Shown here piece by piece: positions 49,329-58,600 of a stretch of DNA of 64,000 bases. The notes beneath the pieces are model-generated. The model did not search any database and was not told the DNA's origin. It saw only the letters and a program-made list of their open reading frames with translations. The stretch is from Kitasatospora viridis (GTDB lineage Bacteria > Actinomycetota > Actinomycetes > Streptomycetales > Streptomycetaceae): positions 5,175,001 to 5,239,000 of the forward strand of contig NZ_VIWT01000001.1 of NCBI RefSeq assembly GCF_007829815.1. Reading direction: 5' to 3'. Within the stretch, counting starts at the first letter, position 1. Each line of letters begins with the position of its first letter. The translations under genes were made by a program, and so were the position numbers.

Positions 49329-49553
49329 CTACAGGCCGGCCTGGTACATCCCCGTCTCCCGGTCACGGGAGATCGCGCCCGCCTTGCGCAACTGCTCCAG
49401 GTCCCGCCGCACGGTGCGCGGGTCGGGCTGGACCACGTAGCTCGCACGGGCGCGCACCCAGTCCCACGCGCCGCCGTCCTCCCGCATCGCCCGGAGAAGC
49501 TGGTCGCGTCTTTCGATCGCCGAGGTGGGTGCGCCGGGGGTGTTCTCGTTCAT
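49329..49553 (-). CDS. Small winged-helix DNA-binding protein
   Basis: 74 residues from ATG 49553 (MNENTPGAPTSAIERRDQLL); starts up to 46 residues further upstream are possible but have atypical composition. The chain is one winged helix: LLRAMREDGGAWDWVRA, a recognition-type segment PDPRTVRRDLEQLRKAGAISR and a short wing with RETGMYQ. This resembles DeoR-like HTH domains. It lacks an effector domain. It is next to the TIR gene, on the same strand and 3' of it, so it may regulate the defence genes; that is only positional. Confidence 0.6.
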   Translation of the reverse strand: MNENTPGAPTSAIERRDQLLRAMREDGGAWDWVRARASYVVQPDPRTVRRDLEQLRKAGAISRDRETGMYQAGL

Positions 49554-49790
49554 GCGCCTCATTCTCGCCCAGGCCCGGCACGCCTCCCAAACCCGCACCC
49601 GCGGGTGGTCGTCCCGCAGCCGTGCGACCTGGTCCGCCCGCGGCCCGTCCACGCCGGTGCGGCATTCGCGGCGCGGCATTCGGTGCATCACGGGCCGTCC
49701 GCCGGCACCTGGGACAGTGCGTGACGTTTGCCTGGGGGAATTACGTGATCGTCGACAAGTGCGCGCCCGTGACCGCCGGAAGCCTCGGGT

Positions 49791-51911
49791 TCAGTCGGCG
49801 CTGGAAGTGCTGCGCCTGTCGAGGCCGAAGTCAGCGCCGGAAATCGTGGCAAGGTCGGCGACCACGGCGTTCATGGGCCGGCTGAGTGCGGCCAGCGCTG
49901 TGCGCAGTTCGCCGGCCAATGGCCAGCGCTGCTCGTGGTGCAGGGCCGGCAGCTCTGCGGGGCGGGCGCTCTCATGAGCTTGCAGGAGGGGGTGCCAGCG
50001 GGTCAGGAACGGGCGGAGCACGCCGTTGAGCAGCTGGTCGGCGAGGCCCGGTACGTTCGGCACGGCGTGGGGCCGGCTGGGCTCGCTCAGCCCGACGTTG
50101 TACTGGCGCAGGGTGCTGCGGGTGAACTCGAAGAGGCTGTGCAACGAGGACAGTGCCTCGCGCAGGCTGCCGGTGTCGGGTTCGAGCTGCTGGGTGCCGA
50201 TCCGCAGCACGAGTTCGGTCTGCAGATCGAAGGCGGCCATACGGTCCAGGTCGCTGTGGGTCGCGCGGTGCTGATGGGGCATCGACAGCTCCCTTCGAGG
50301 GCCGGCTGCTCGCGTGTTCGGGGCGCCGCGCTCCAGGGTAGTCGAGCGGTGGTCGGCGAGCAGGCGAACGGCCGCTGCCCGTAGTTGTGCCGTGCGTGCC
50401 GGGTTGGGGTCGTGCTCCGCGAATGCCTGCACCAGGACAGGGGAGACCAGGAATCGATCTGGGGCCTCGTCGGGGCAGTGGACCAGGTGCTGGGCTCGCA
50501 GCAGACTCAGTCCCGCCTTCGCGCGGCGCAGCGCGACCGCCGAGGAGGCAGGTTCGACGGACCGCAGCACCTCGGCTGCCAGTCGTGCGTCGATTGTGGC
50601 CGGCGCCAGGGCGCAGCCGACGCGCAGCACGTCCAGTGGGAGCGGACCGGCGTCGAGGGCGTCGACCAGCAAGGCGCGGGTGAGGCCGACCGGCCAGTCA
50701 GTGGCAGGCGGGTACTGTTTGGCGGCCAGCTCCAGCAGGCTCTGTCCAGGAGTGTGCTGCACCTGGAGCAGCTCGGTGAACGGGTGTTGCTGCGCCGCGC
50801 AGCCCGCGAGGTCGAGAGCCAACGGGTGACCACCCAGGCTCTCGCTCAACTGCTTTGCCGCAGTGACCTGTTCGACGTTCGACGGTTCGACCCGTGCGGT
50901 GAGCAGCTCGTAGTCGTATGGCGGTTCGAGTTCGCGCAGCTCGACCGAGCGGGCGAGTGAGCTGTAACGCAGACTGCGGGTGGTGAGGAGGGTTCGGCCC
51001 TCTGCGGTGGGGGCGCACAAGTTGGCTACCTCGCGGTTGCTCAACCCGTCGGCCAGGCCGTCCAAGACCCACAGATAGGGCAGCCGGGTGTCGCGCAGCG
51101 CCCGGTGGACCGCCAGGTCCGGATCGGTGCCGGTCAGGCCGAGGTCGGTGGCGATGCCGGCCAGACCCAGGCGGAACTGGTGCCGGGCGGCTGTGGCCGG
51201 ACCGTGGCCCGCGCCGGAACTGACGTCCAGCCAGAAGATGCCGCCGGGGTAGGCCGGGGCGAACCGAAGGGCGTACTCGCGGGCCAGCAGCGTTTTGCCG
51301 ATGCCGGGTGCGCCGTGCAGGACCGCCAGACCGGTCGCCGCGCCGCTGGTCACCAGCGGCGCGTCGTGGCTGTTCAATGCGGTGTGCAAGTGCCACAGGT
51401 CGGTGAGGCGCCCGGTGAAGACTGGTGAGGACAACGGGCGCGGGCGCGGGGAGAACGCCGGTGGTGCGGGCGAGGCGAGTATCGGCAGCGGACCGGCGAG
51501 TCGGTCGGTGAACGCTCTCACCTGAGCGGCGAACGCGGTGAGCTGACCCGGAGAAGTGGGCAGTGGCCAGTGCCGGGCGTCGCGCAGCTCGACGGGATGG
51601 ATGTGCTCGCTGCCGGGTTCGGGATTGACGACCAGGACCCGGCGCCGCGGGTCCTGCTCGTGCCACCCGGCGAGGTAGGCCGCCGTCAGCTCCCACTGAC
51701 AGGCGGGACGGTGTGGGTAGCCGGCGGAGTAGAAGGCCAGCAGGACCTTGGAACGGCCGAGCTGCTCACGGATCGTCGCGCTGATCGGCTGGAAGTCCGG
51801 GATCGCGGCATGGTCGACGAAGACGTTCAGGCCTGCCTGCTCAAGTGCGTCGACCAGCGGTGCCACGCGTTCACGGTCGGCGCGGCTGTAGCTGAGGAAC
51901 ACGTCCCACAC
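49791..51911 (-). CDS. TIR-NB-ARC (STAND) protein with C-terminal module shared with neighbour
   Basis: 706 residues from GTG 51911, GGAGAGG nine bases upstream. The TIR domain (about 1-135) begins DVFLSYSRADRERV and has the catalytic-type glutamate in CQWELTAAYLAG (near 73), so NAD-degrading activity is plausible. The NTPase (about 160-470) has Walker A GAPGIGKTLLAREYA near 205, YLWVLDGLADG as Walker B and GGHPLALDLAG, the NB-ARC GxP motif. The last ~165 residues (about 540-706) contain REALSSLHSLFEFTR, LNGVLRPFLTRWHPLLQAHE and LATISGAD; the same module is encoded alone by the divergent gene at 52027. STAND NLR-like proteins sense phage and trigger NAD loss or cell death. It lies beside DrmA/DrmB genes. 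Confidence 0.85.
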   Translation of the reverse strand: MWDVFLSYSRADRERVAPLVDALEQAGLNVFVDHAAIPDFQPISATIREQLGRSKVLLAFYSAGYPHRPACQWELTAAYLAGWHEQDPRRRVLVVNPEPGSEHIHPVELRDARHWPLPTSPGQLTAFAAQVRAFTDRLAGPLPILASPAPPAFSPRPRPLSSPVFTGRLTDLWHLHTALNSHDAPLVTSGAATGLAVLHGAPGIGKTLLAREYALRFAPAYPGGIFWLDVSSGAGHGPATAARHQFRLGLAGIATDLGLTGTDPDLAVHRALRDTRLPYLWVLDGLADGLSNREVANLCAPTAEGRTLLTTRSLRYSSLARSVELRELEPPYDYELLTARVEPSNVEQVTAAKQLSESLGGHPLALDLAGCAAQQHPFTELLQVQHTPGQSLLELAAKQYPPATDWPVGLTRALLVDALDAGPLPLDVLRVGCALAPATIDARLAAEVLRSVEPASSAVALRRAKAGLSLLRAQHLVHCPDEAPDRFLVSPVLVQAFAEHDPNPARTAQLRAAAVRLLADHRSTTLERGAPNTRAAGPRRELSMPHQHRATHSDLDRMAAFDLQTELVLRIGTQQLEPDTGSLREALSSLHSLFEFTRSTLRQYNVGLSEPSRPHAVPNVPGLADQLLNGVLRPFLTRWHPLLQAHESARPAELPALHHEQRWPLAGELRTALAALSRPMNAVVADLATISGADFGLDRRSTSSAD

Positions 51912-51995
51912 GGCGGTGTCCCTCTCCTTCGTACCGCGGCTCCTGACGCCCAGGGCTGTTGAGTGGAGTTGCCCGCGCGACGGGCGGTGCCGCAC

Positions 51996-52001
51996 TACAA
52001 T
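51996..52001 (+). promoter_or_regulatory. -10 element for standalone module gene
   Basis: TACAAT matches the TANNAT -10 consensus, with start expected near 52008, followed by AGGGGGG and ATG 52027. No clear -35 was seen. Confidence 0.5.
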
Positions 52002-52026
52002 ACTCGGGGACCGGCTAGGGGGGATC

Positions 52027-52854
52027 ATGCGCCGCGCGAAGCGCTCGAAGGCGAAGCAGTTCACCGTCAAGCTCGCGGTTCCGATGATCGGAGAGATCAG
52101 CGGAGTCTGGGAGCCAGTGGACGCCGAGCGCAAGGCGGCCTGGGAGCTCTACGTTGAGCTGGTCACTCGGGTGGCGGTGGTCGAACTCGGCCCCGACGAA
52201 GGAGTGCTGCGCGAGGCGATGAACTCCCTCTACAGCCTGTTCGCCACCACCCGAGACATCCTGCGCCGCTACGGCCCCGAGGTGGCCCCACGCCGCGACC
52301 CCGGCTACGTCAGTTTCGGTGCGCTTGCCGTCACCGTCCTCAATGGCGCCCTGCGCCCGCTTCTGACCCGTTGGCACCCGGTCCTGACCGCCTACGAGGC
52401 GGCCCGCCCGGCTGGCCTCGACCCTGTGGCCCATGAGCATGCCTGGGCCGAGGCCGAGCGCCTGCGCGAAGACCTGCGCATCGCCCGGGAGACTCTGACC
52501 GACCTCGGCCGTACCTTGGCTGAGGTCGCCGGCGCGGGAGATCTGATGACGGTCACCGTCGTCCCGAAACAGCGGGGGGGGGGTGAGCGGCTGATGGTCC
52601 GCCACCTCCGGGTCAGTCCCGGGGAACAGCCTCGGCCGGGAAGAACCCGAACCGCTGCCCGTCCCGTTCACGTTCACGCTCGATGCCCTGGCAAGAGCCC
52701 GCCTGCCCTCAATGCCGATGCAGCAGTTCTCCCGGTACGGGCGCGAGAAGTGATGGCTCCCTGGTACCCGAATAGCCGATGTGTAGCTCCTGTCGGGCTC
52801 GCGTGGTCAGTACGTAGTACGCCATGCGAAGACCTGCCGATGTCGGGTCAGTGA
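52027..52854 (+). CDS. Standalone copy of TIR-protein C-terminal module; end uncertain (G10 tract)
   Basis: From ATG 52027, preceded by AGGGGGG. Residues about 28-185 align along their length with the C-terminus of the divergent TIR protein: AAWELYVELVTRVAVVELG, REAMNSLYSLFATTRDILRRYG, LNGALRPLLTRWHPVLTAYE and LAEVAGAGD have close counterparts. The module is helical and has no recognised family. At 52574-52583 a run of ten G follows KQRG. In the given frame the protein continues 90 residues antisense to the helicase gene; with one G more it stops at 52584-52586, with one fewer at 52592-52594. The true protein may thus end near residue 187. Phase variation or a sequencing indel are both possible. 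It may inhibit or activate the TIR protein. Confidence 0.6.
   Translation: MRRAKRSKAKQFTVKLAVPMIGEISGVWEPVDAERKAAWELYVELVTRVAVVELGPDEGVLREAMNSLYSLFATTRDILRRYGPEVAPRRDPGYVSFGALAVTVLNGALRPLLTRWHPVLTAYEAARPAGLDPVAHEHAWAEAERLREDLRIARETLTDLGRTLAEVAGAGDLMTVTVVPKQRGGGERLMVRHLRVSPGEQPRPGRTRTAARPVHVHARCPGKSPPALNADAAVLPVRAREVMAPWYPNSRCVAPVGLAWSVRSTPCEDLPMSGQ
52574..52583. repeat. Homopolymer G10 tract
   Basis: Ten consecutive G inside the standalone-module gene, at the end of the conserved part. Length decides the reading frame: 10 G leaves an open frame to 52854, 9 or 11 G give a stop within about 11 bases. Such tracts vary by slippage in culture and are also prone to sequencing error. Confidence 0.9.
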
Positions 52855-53803
52855 CGGCGTCGAGGTGTGCGTCGGGAACGACGACGGTGTCGAAGCTGAG
52901 CCCTTTGGCGCTGGCGCGGTTGATGATGACGATGCCCGGGCGCGCGAGGTCGATAGTTCGGTACCGGCCTTGCACGGCTTGTGAGGTGTAAAGCTGAGGC
53001 TTCAGCCTGGGGGATACGCGTTCCAGCTGGGCGAGTAGGTCCAGCTGTGCCTGAGTGGAACTCAGAACGACGCCGATGTTCTGACGTGGGTTGTGCTCGG
53101 CGAGGCCGACGAGCAGATTGGTGGCGGCGTTCGGCCGGGAGAACCGGTGCAGTCGGGGTGGCGGTCCGGCGCGTTCGGGCAGCGGGGGCGGCGTCACGCC
53201 GATGTGGAAGTGGGCTGCCAGGGCTGCGATCTGACGGGTGTTGCGGTGATTGCCACTGAGGTCGTGGTGGGTGCAGTCGCCGAGGCTCTTGGCGATTTCG
53301 GCGAGCGTGGAGTGGGTCTCGGTGAGCCGCTGGCACTCGTCCGCGTACACCGTCACCCGGATTCCGAGGATGCGGCAGAGTCGGTAGAACGCGGGCGGCA
53401 GGTCCTGACCTTCGTCGACCACCAGGTCGGTCTCGGCGGGTGGCGCGGCCAGCGCGGCGCGTTCGTACAAGGCCGGCCAGTTGAACCAGCCGTCAGTAGA
53501 ACGGGGGGCGCCTTCGCCGTACCACTGTGTCAGCCACGCGTGCGCGGTCGCCACCCGCACCGGTTCGTCCTGCGGGCCGACGGCCGAAACGCTGGGCGCG
53601 ATGGCTTGGCGGAGCAGGTTGGAACGGGTGAGCAGCGCCGTCGGTCGGCCGGAGAGAGCCAGCATGACGGCACGTTGGGTGGCAAGCACGCTCTTGCCGC
53701 TGCCGGGCGGGCCGCTGACCAGGTGGTGTCCGTCGAACGGCAGGGCAGCCAGGGACTCACGCTGAACGTCGGTCAGATCGAGATAGGTCAGGGCGGTAGT
53801 CAT
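52709..53803 (-). CDS. Small SF1 helicase/ATPase of DISARM-like operon
   Basis: 364 residues from ATG 53803, nine bases after the DrmB stop. The ATPase has Walker A GPPGSGKSVLATQRAVML (near 32-49), TRSNLLRQAI, VRVATAHAWLTQW, Walker B DLVVDEGQDLPP near 130 and motif III YADECQRLT. The second half has NHRNTRQIAALA, then INRASAKGLSFDTVVVPD and YVLTTRARQELHIGYSG, the UvrD/Rep C-terminal motifs. At 364 residues it is far shorter than UvrD (over 650), resembling the DUF2075/UvrD-like small ATPases. Together with DrmA and DrmB it may translocate on or clear foreign DNA; that is inferred. It is the last gene of the sigma-DrmA-DrmB operon. Confidence 0.8.
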   Translation of the reverse strand: MTTALTYLDLTDVQRESLAALPFDGHHLVSGPPGSGKSVLATQRAVMLALSGRPTALLTRSNLLRQAIAPSVSAVGPQDEPVRVATAHAWLTQWYGEGAPRSTDGWFNWPALYERAALAAPPAETDLVVDEGQDLPPAFYRLCRILGIRVTVYADECQRLTETHSTLAEIAKSLGDCTHHDLSGNHRNTRQIAALAAHFHIGVTPPPLPERAGPPPRLHRFSRPNAATNLLVGLAEHNPRQNIGVVLSSTQAQLDLLAQLERVSPRLKPQLYTSQAVQGRYRTIDLARPGIVIINRASAKGLSFDTVVVPDAHLDAVTDPTSAGLRMAYYVLTTRARQELHIGYSGTREPSLLAPVPGELLHRH

Positions 53804-53812
53804 GACTGGGGC

Positions 53813-55654
53813 TCACTCCACTGCAGCGGCCGCGGCAGCACGGGCGGCGGCCACGACGGGTTCGAAGAAACCGGGGACGTTCTCGCCGCCGACCACGAGC
53901 GCCCGGTCGAGTAGGGCGTTCCCGGTCTCGCAGCTGGTCTCCGGCAGCAGGGCGCAGGCATGGCACGCAGCGCGGTTGAGATTGCCGAAGCCCTGCCCGG
54001 TGTGCTCTGAGCAGAGCGGGTCGGCGGAGCACCAGGCACCGGCCTCGATCGTCCGCAGCAGCGTCTCGGCGAGCTGCGGCGGCTCGCCCTGCCGGACGAG
54101 CCCGCCAAGCGTGCCCTCGGCATCGCCTGCCGCCGTGTAGACCAGAACGCCGTACTGGTCGTACTCGGGGCGGGCGTACACCCGCTCACGCAGGCTGGAG
54201 GTCGTGTAACCGGACTCGAAGGCGAGTTGTCGTACCAGGAGGTGGGCCAGCGTGTGCAGGAGGACGAAGCGCGGGGCGAGTACCTCGCCGGTGCAGCTCC
54301 TGAGCCGGTCCTGCTGGAAGGAACGCTCGAGATCGGCCCGCATCCCGGCAACGCGACGGCGGACCGCCGGGTCCTCCTCCCAGTCGCCGAGCCGCTCCCG
54401 GTCGAGGGTGATGAACAGTCCCTCGCCGAAGGCCTCCACCGCGGGCAGCCACCTGAGTCGGCGTGCCGTGTCCGCCGGGACGAAGGCAGCGTCCGGTGAG
54501 ACCCGGCTGAACCCCGACAGTGCGCGGACCTCCCGCAGACGATCTGCCAGCACCACCCGGCCGAACCTCTGTTGCAGCCCGGCCCAGGGTTCGGCGGTCT
54601 CCTGGTCCAGGCCGAGCGTGGTCTCTCGGAGCGCGAAGTCCCGGGTGGCGGGCGGTACCGGCGCGGTGAAGGCGACCCATTCCTCACGGCTGAGGTCGGG
54701 GCGGCCCGGCACCGGCTGGTCCTGGTTCGCGGGGGCGGGTAGCGGAGCCCCGGTCTCTTCGGCGAGGAGCAGGTCGATCAGGGCGTCGTCGGCCCCGGTC
54801 TCCTCCTTGAGCAGGTCGCGGAAGACCGCGGCCCGGGGCCCTTGGGCCGCGCGGCACAACGGTACCCAGAGGTCACTCTCCAGCACTCGCTTGGTCAGCG
54901 CCTGGTCGGTGGCGGGCGGCGCGTCGCTCTCGGGGATGTCGAGAGCGGAGTGCACCACGGGGTAGTAGAGGTTGCCGGCTGTTCGCTGGACGATCTGGAC
55001 GGGCTTCGTGCAGTCCACGGCCTCACCAGCCCGCTGCCACGGGTTGCGGCCGGAGCAGCGCAGGCCGTGGGTGCCGAGGACGTCGAGCAGGTCTCGGGAG
55101 GCTCCACAGCCCTTCGCCATGCACTCGACGGAGAGCGCTTCGAGGCCGGCGGCCCGTTCGGCGACCCGGAACCGGAGCTGCTCGCGCGAGGTGCAGCCCT
55201 GCCGCTCGGTCGGCGTGCGCCGCGAGTGCGCCCAGAACCACCAGTCGACATCTGCGAGATGACCGGACGCGCAGATCTGCACGAACCGCATCGGTGCCAA
55301 CTGCCGCACTGGTGTGCAGGAGGGGCAGCGCGGCCGGACACCGTGCTTCTCGTCCGCGATCCGCCAACGCACCATCCGTCGGCAGGAGCCGCAGAACAGC
55401 CAGGAGGGGAACCGGATGTACGGGGCACCCGCCGTGTCGGGCCGGTCGTACCGGTCGTCGAGCGCGGCCGGTGCGGCGAAGAAGCCCGTGACTCCCAGTC
55501 GGTCGGCGAGCCGGCGCGACTCGACGGGCTGCCGCTGCCGGGGCCAGTCGCCGATGCCGGTGGCGACGAACGACTCGCCTTGGATGTCGAGGACCGCGCC
55601 GACCCCGAAAGGCAGCACCGTCTGCGACTGACGTACCCTCAGGCGCCTGCTCAC
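53813..55654 (-). CDS. drmB: DrmB-like DUF1998 protein of DISARM-type system
   Basis: 613 residues from GTG 55654, overlapping the drmA stop codon (GTGA). It begins RLRVRQSQTVLPFGVGAVLDI, typical of DrmB. Cysteine pairs CGSC and CPSC near residues 88 and 110 and later CSGR, HACALL and a C-terminal CHAC form zinc sites. The DUF1998 core near 465 reads LLHTLAHLLVRQLAFESGY followed by SSLRERVYARPEYDQYGVLVYTA. In DISARM, DrmA and DrmB form a complex that loads on foreign DNA with exposed 5' ends. The length matches DrmB (about 600). It sits between DrmA and a small SF1 helicase, all on one strand with short overlaps. Confidence 0.88.
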   Translation of the reverse strand: MSRRLRVRQSQTVLPFGVGAVLDIQGESFVATGIGDWPRQRQPVESRRLADRLGVTGFFAAPAALDDRYDRPDTAGAPYIRFPSWLFCGSCRRMVRWRIADEKHGVRPRCPSCTPVRQLAPMRFVQICASGHLADVDWWFWAHSRRTPTERQGCTSREQLRFRVAERAAGLEALSVECMAKGCGASRDLLDVLGTHGLRCSGRNPWQRAGEAVDCTKPVQIVQRTAGNLYYPVVHSALDIPESDAPPATDQALTKRVLESDLWVPLCRAAQGPRAAVFRDLLKEETGADDALIDLLLAEETGAPLPAPANQDQPVPGRPDLSREEWVAFTAPVPPATRDFALRETTLGLDQETAEPWAGLQQRFGRVVLADRLREVRALSGFSRVSPDAAFVPADTARRLRWLPAVEAFGEGLFITLDRERLGDWEEDPAVRRRVAGMRADLERSFQQDRLRSCTGEVLAPRFVLLHTLAHLLVRQLAFESGYTTSSLRERVYARPEYDQYGVLVYTAAGDAEGTLGGLVRQGEPPQLAETLLRTIEAGAWCSADPLCSEHTGQGFGNLNRAACHACALLPETSCETGNALLDRALVVGGENVPGFFEPVVAAARAAAAAAVE

Positions 55655-58600
55655 TGGTCGGATCCCTTCACCGTCACCTGGCACTCCCGGTCGACGTTGC
55701 GCATGGAGTTGGGGGTCTCCCACAACCCCCCGTACTGCTCGAAGCTCTTCAGCAGGTTGGACTGGCCCTTGCCCTGGTAGCGGTAGTGCAGCTCCTTGCC
55801 GGTGGCTACGGCGTCGCGCGCCGCCTGTTCCCAGACCGCCAGCAGCTCGGTCGCCTCCGCCCGGACGCTCAGGGCGGAGGCGGGATCGCCGGCGGCCGCG
55901 CGGGCGGCGAGCTCCTCTATGAGCCGCTCGGCCTGCGGCAGGAACCGCAGGATGTCACCGGCTTGGTTCTCGGCGCGCAGGCCGAGACGGTGGCGGACCA
56001 GGATCACCAGGGCGGCGTGCAGGGCCCGGCGCCGGGCGGGCATCGACCACGGGGTCACACTAGTCGGCTCCACCTGCCGGTACAGCGAGCGGTGGTACAC
56101 GTCGAAGGTCTCGTAGTGCGAACGGTCCCGCGGCCTCGTCGCGTTGAAGAAGGTGACCACCAAGCCCGGAACAGCATGCCGGCCCACTCGGCTGGTGGCC
56201 TGGATGTACTCCGCCGTGGTCTTCGGCTGCCCCTGCATCAGCATCAGGGCGAGCCGCTTCACATCGACGCCGACCGAGAGCATGTTGGTGCAGGGCAGGA
56301 ACGACACCGCCTGCGGGTCGTTCCAGGGCTTCTCCAGACGGTCCAGCAGAACCGGCTGCTCGGCGCGCGGCAGGTTGCTGGTCAACTCCTGGACCTGACG
56401 GTCGATCAGCTCGCGCGTTCCGCGGCCGTCGTCCAGCCCGGTGAGCTCTGCCGGGATGTCATCGGCCGCGGCCGTGACCGTACGGCCGAGCTCGCGCAGG
56501 CTGTGGTGGTAGGCGACCAGTGTCCAGTAGTCGTCCCGGTGGTCCTCGGGCAGTTCCCAGGCACCCTGCAGCATCGCGGCGGCGGTGGCCACCGCGGCAC
56601 GACCGGCGGTGTGCCCCTGCGCCATGACGCCCAAGTACCGGCGACCCGGCCGGGAGTTGTCCGGTTCCGCGAAGTACGAGTGCCGGGCGTCGATCCCCGC
56701 GGGCGGGAAGAGCTGCACGTCCGTGCCGTACAGCGCGCGGACCTGCTCGCCGGAGCGGCGGATCGTGGCGGTCGACGCCACCACCTTGGGACCGGTGCCG
56801 TCCGGGGCCGAGCACAGGCCCAGCACCGCCGACTCGTACAGGCCGACGGTCGTTCCGAGCGGTCCGGTGAGCAGGTGCAACTCGTCCTGGATGACCAGCG
56901 ACGGCGCCCGGTGTCCGAGGCCGGCGCCGAAGAGCCGCCCGGCCTCCGGCTCCCAGGCCAGGCGGGCGAACTTGTCGACCGTGCCGAGGACGAAGGTCGG
57001 CGGACGGTCGTACAGCTGCTGGTCGACCACGGAGACCGGCAGCTCGTCGTGGAAGGTGCACTCGTCGCGGGGGCAGAAGAAGGCGAAGGAGTCGACCGTG
57101 GAGCGGATGCCGTAGTCCCCGTGGTCCGAGGACTTGTGCGCGGGCAGGATCCGGGTGCCGCACCACGGGCAGCGGTCGAGGATGAACACGTCCTCCGGTC
57201 GGGCTGCGGCGCGCACGTCCTCGAAGAGGCCGTGCGCGGCCTTGTAGGAGTTCGCCGACGTGCTCTCGCCGACCCACAGCCCGATCGAGAACGGTTCCGC
57301 TCCGTGGCGGTCCGGATCGGCACGGCGGATCACCTCCAGCGCGCAGATCGTGGTTGCGGCACGCTGGAACTGCTGGGTGGTGAGCAAACTGAGGGTGTAC
57401 CGGCTGAGCACTGCTGTTCCGCCGCCGTCCGCCTCCCGCCGGCGCAGCAGCATGGTGAAGGTGGCGAGCAGTAGATAGGCCTCCGTCTTGCCGCCGCCGG
57501 TGGGGAACCAGATCAGGTCGGTGATCCGCCGGTCCGGGTGGTGCGGGTCGGCGATCCCGTCCAGCGACAGGAGGAAGAACGCCAGTTGGAAGGGCCGCCA
57601 GCAGGCATCGGCGCGGGGTTCCGGGGCGAGCGGCACACCGCTCCCGCGGCGGGAGTGCCGCTCGCCGGCGAGGTCACGCGCGGAGTGCCGCATCTGGAGC
57701 GCCATCGCGCGATTGGCGGTCCGGAACGCCTCCAGCAGCTCCGGCCGGGAGGGATCGCAGAGCGTCTGGACGCCCGCCTCCATCCGGCGGACCGCCGCAC
57801 CGATCCGGTCGGTGATCCGCTGTGCCGCCTCCCGGCCCCATTCCGGGACCTCGGCGAGGCACTGGCCCTCGTACCAGGCGCGGTAGTCGGCGGTGAACCT
57901 GTCGAGTTCGAGGCGGAGCTGCCAAGGCGGCACGGCCGGGTCGGCGAGGTGGGCGAGGTTCAGGACCGGAGCGCTGGAGAGCCCGGACGCCCGGATGTCG
58001 GACACCTCGGTCTCGGGCATCAGCGCCGCGTTCAGCGCGACCACCTGGTCGCCGTCCGAGACCTCCTCGACCGCACAGCCGTGGCCGACCGCGTGCGTGC
58101 GCACGTGCCGGTACTGGAGCCGTAGCTCCCGTTCCTCAGGGTCCCGGCTGGCGAGGCGCACGCTCGGGTACTGCCGGATCGATCCGTCCACCGGCCGCAC
58201 ACCGAGGCCGACCTGGAAGAGCATCTGGTCCCACTGCGCGGCCCGGCCGAGTGCCGCCTCGGTGCGGGCCGTGTTCACCAGCGACACGGTGACCAACTGC
58301 CCCGCCCCGAAGGGGCGTCGGCGCATCCGCAGCTCGGCCCGGCCGTCGAGTACCGTGATCCGGTCGCGCTCCGGCCCGAGGTGCTGCGCGGCCGCTGGCG
58401 GCAGCGGAACCCGCTCCCAGTACCGGCCGCGTTCACCCTGCCGGGTTACGTACCGCGCGGCCTCGCAGTCGACTGCGACGGTGGTGGCGTCGGTGTAGAA
58501 ACTGAGCCCCAGGGACGACGGCAGCCAGGCGTTGGACTCGGGCAGCGGGTCGGCGGACGGACTCGTGTCCGCTGCGCCCGACTCCGTGCCGGGGCCGTCG

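Noticed and set aside
52620..52854. Real C-terminal domain of the standalone module protein
   Set aside because: The last 90 residues are antisense to the SF1 helicase, have no homologue in the TIR protein, and depend on the exact length of the G10 tract.
52709..53803. Full UvrD or RecB-type helicase
   Set aside because: It has only 364 residues, lacking the 1B and 2B domains of UvrD; it is better described as a small SF1-like ATPase.
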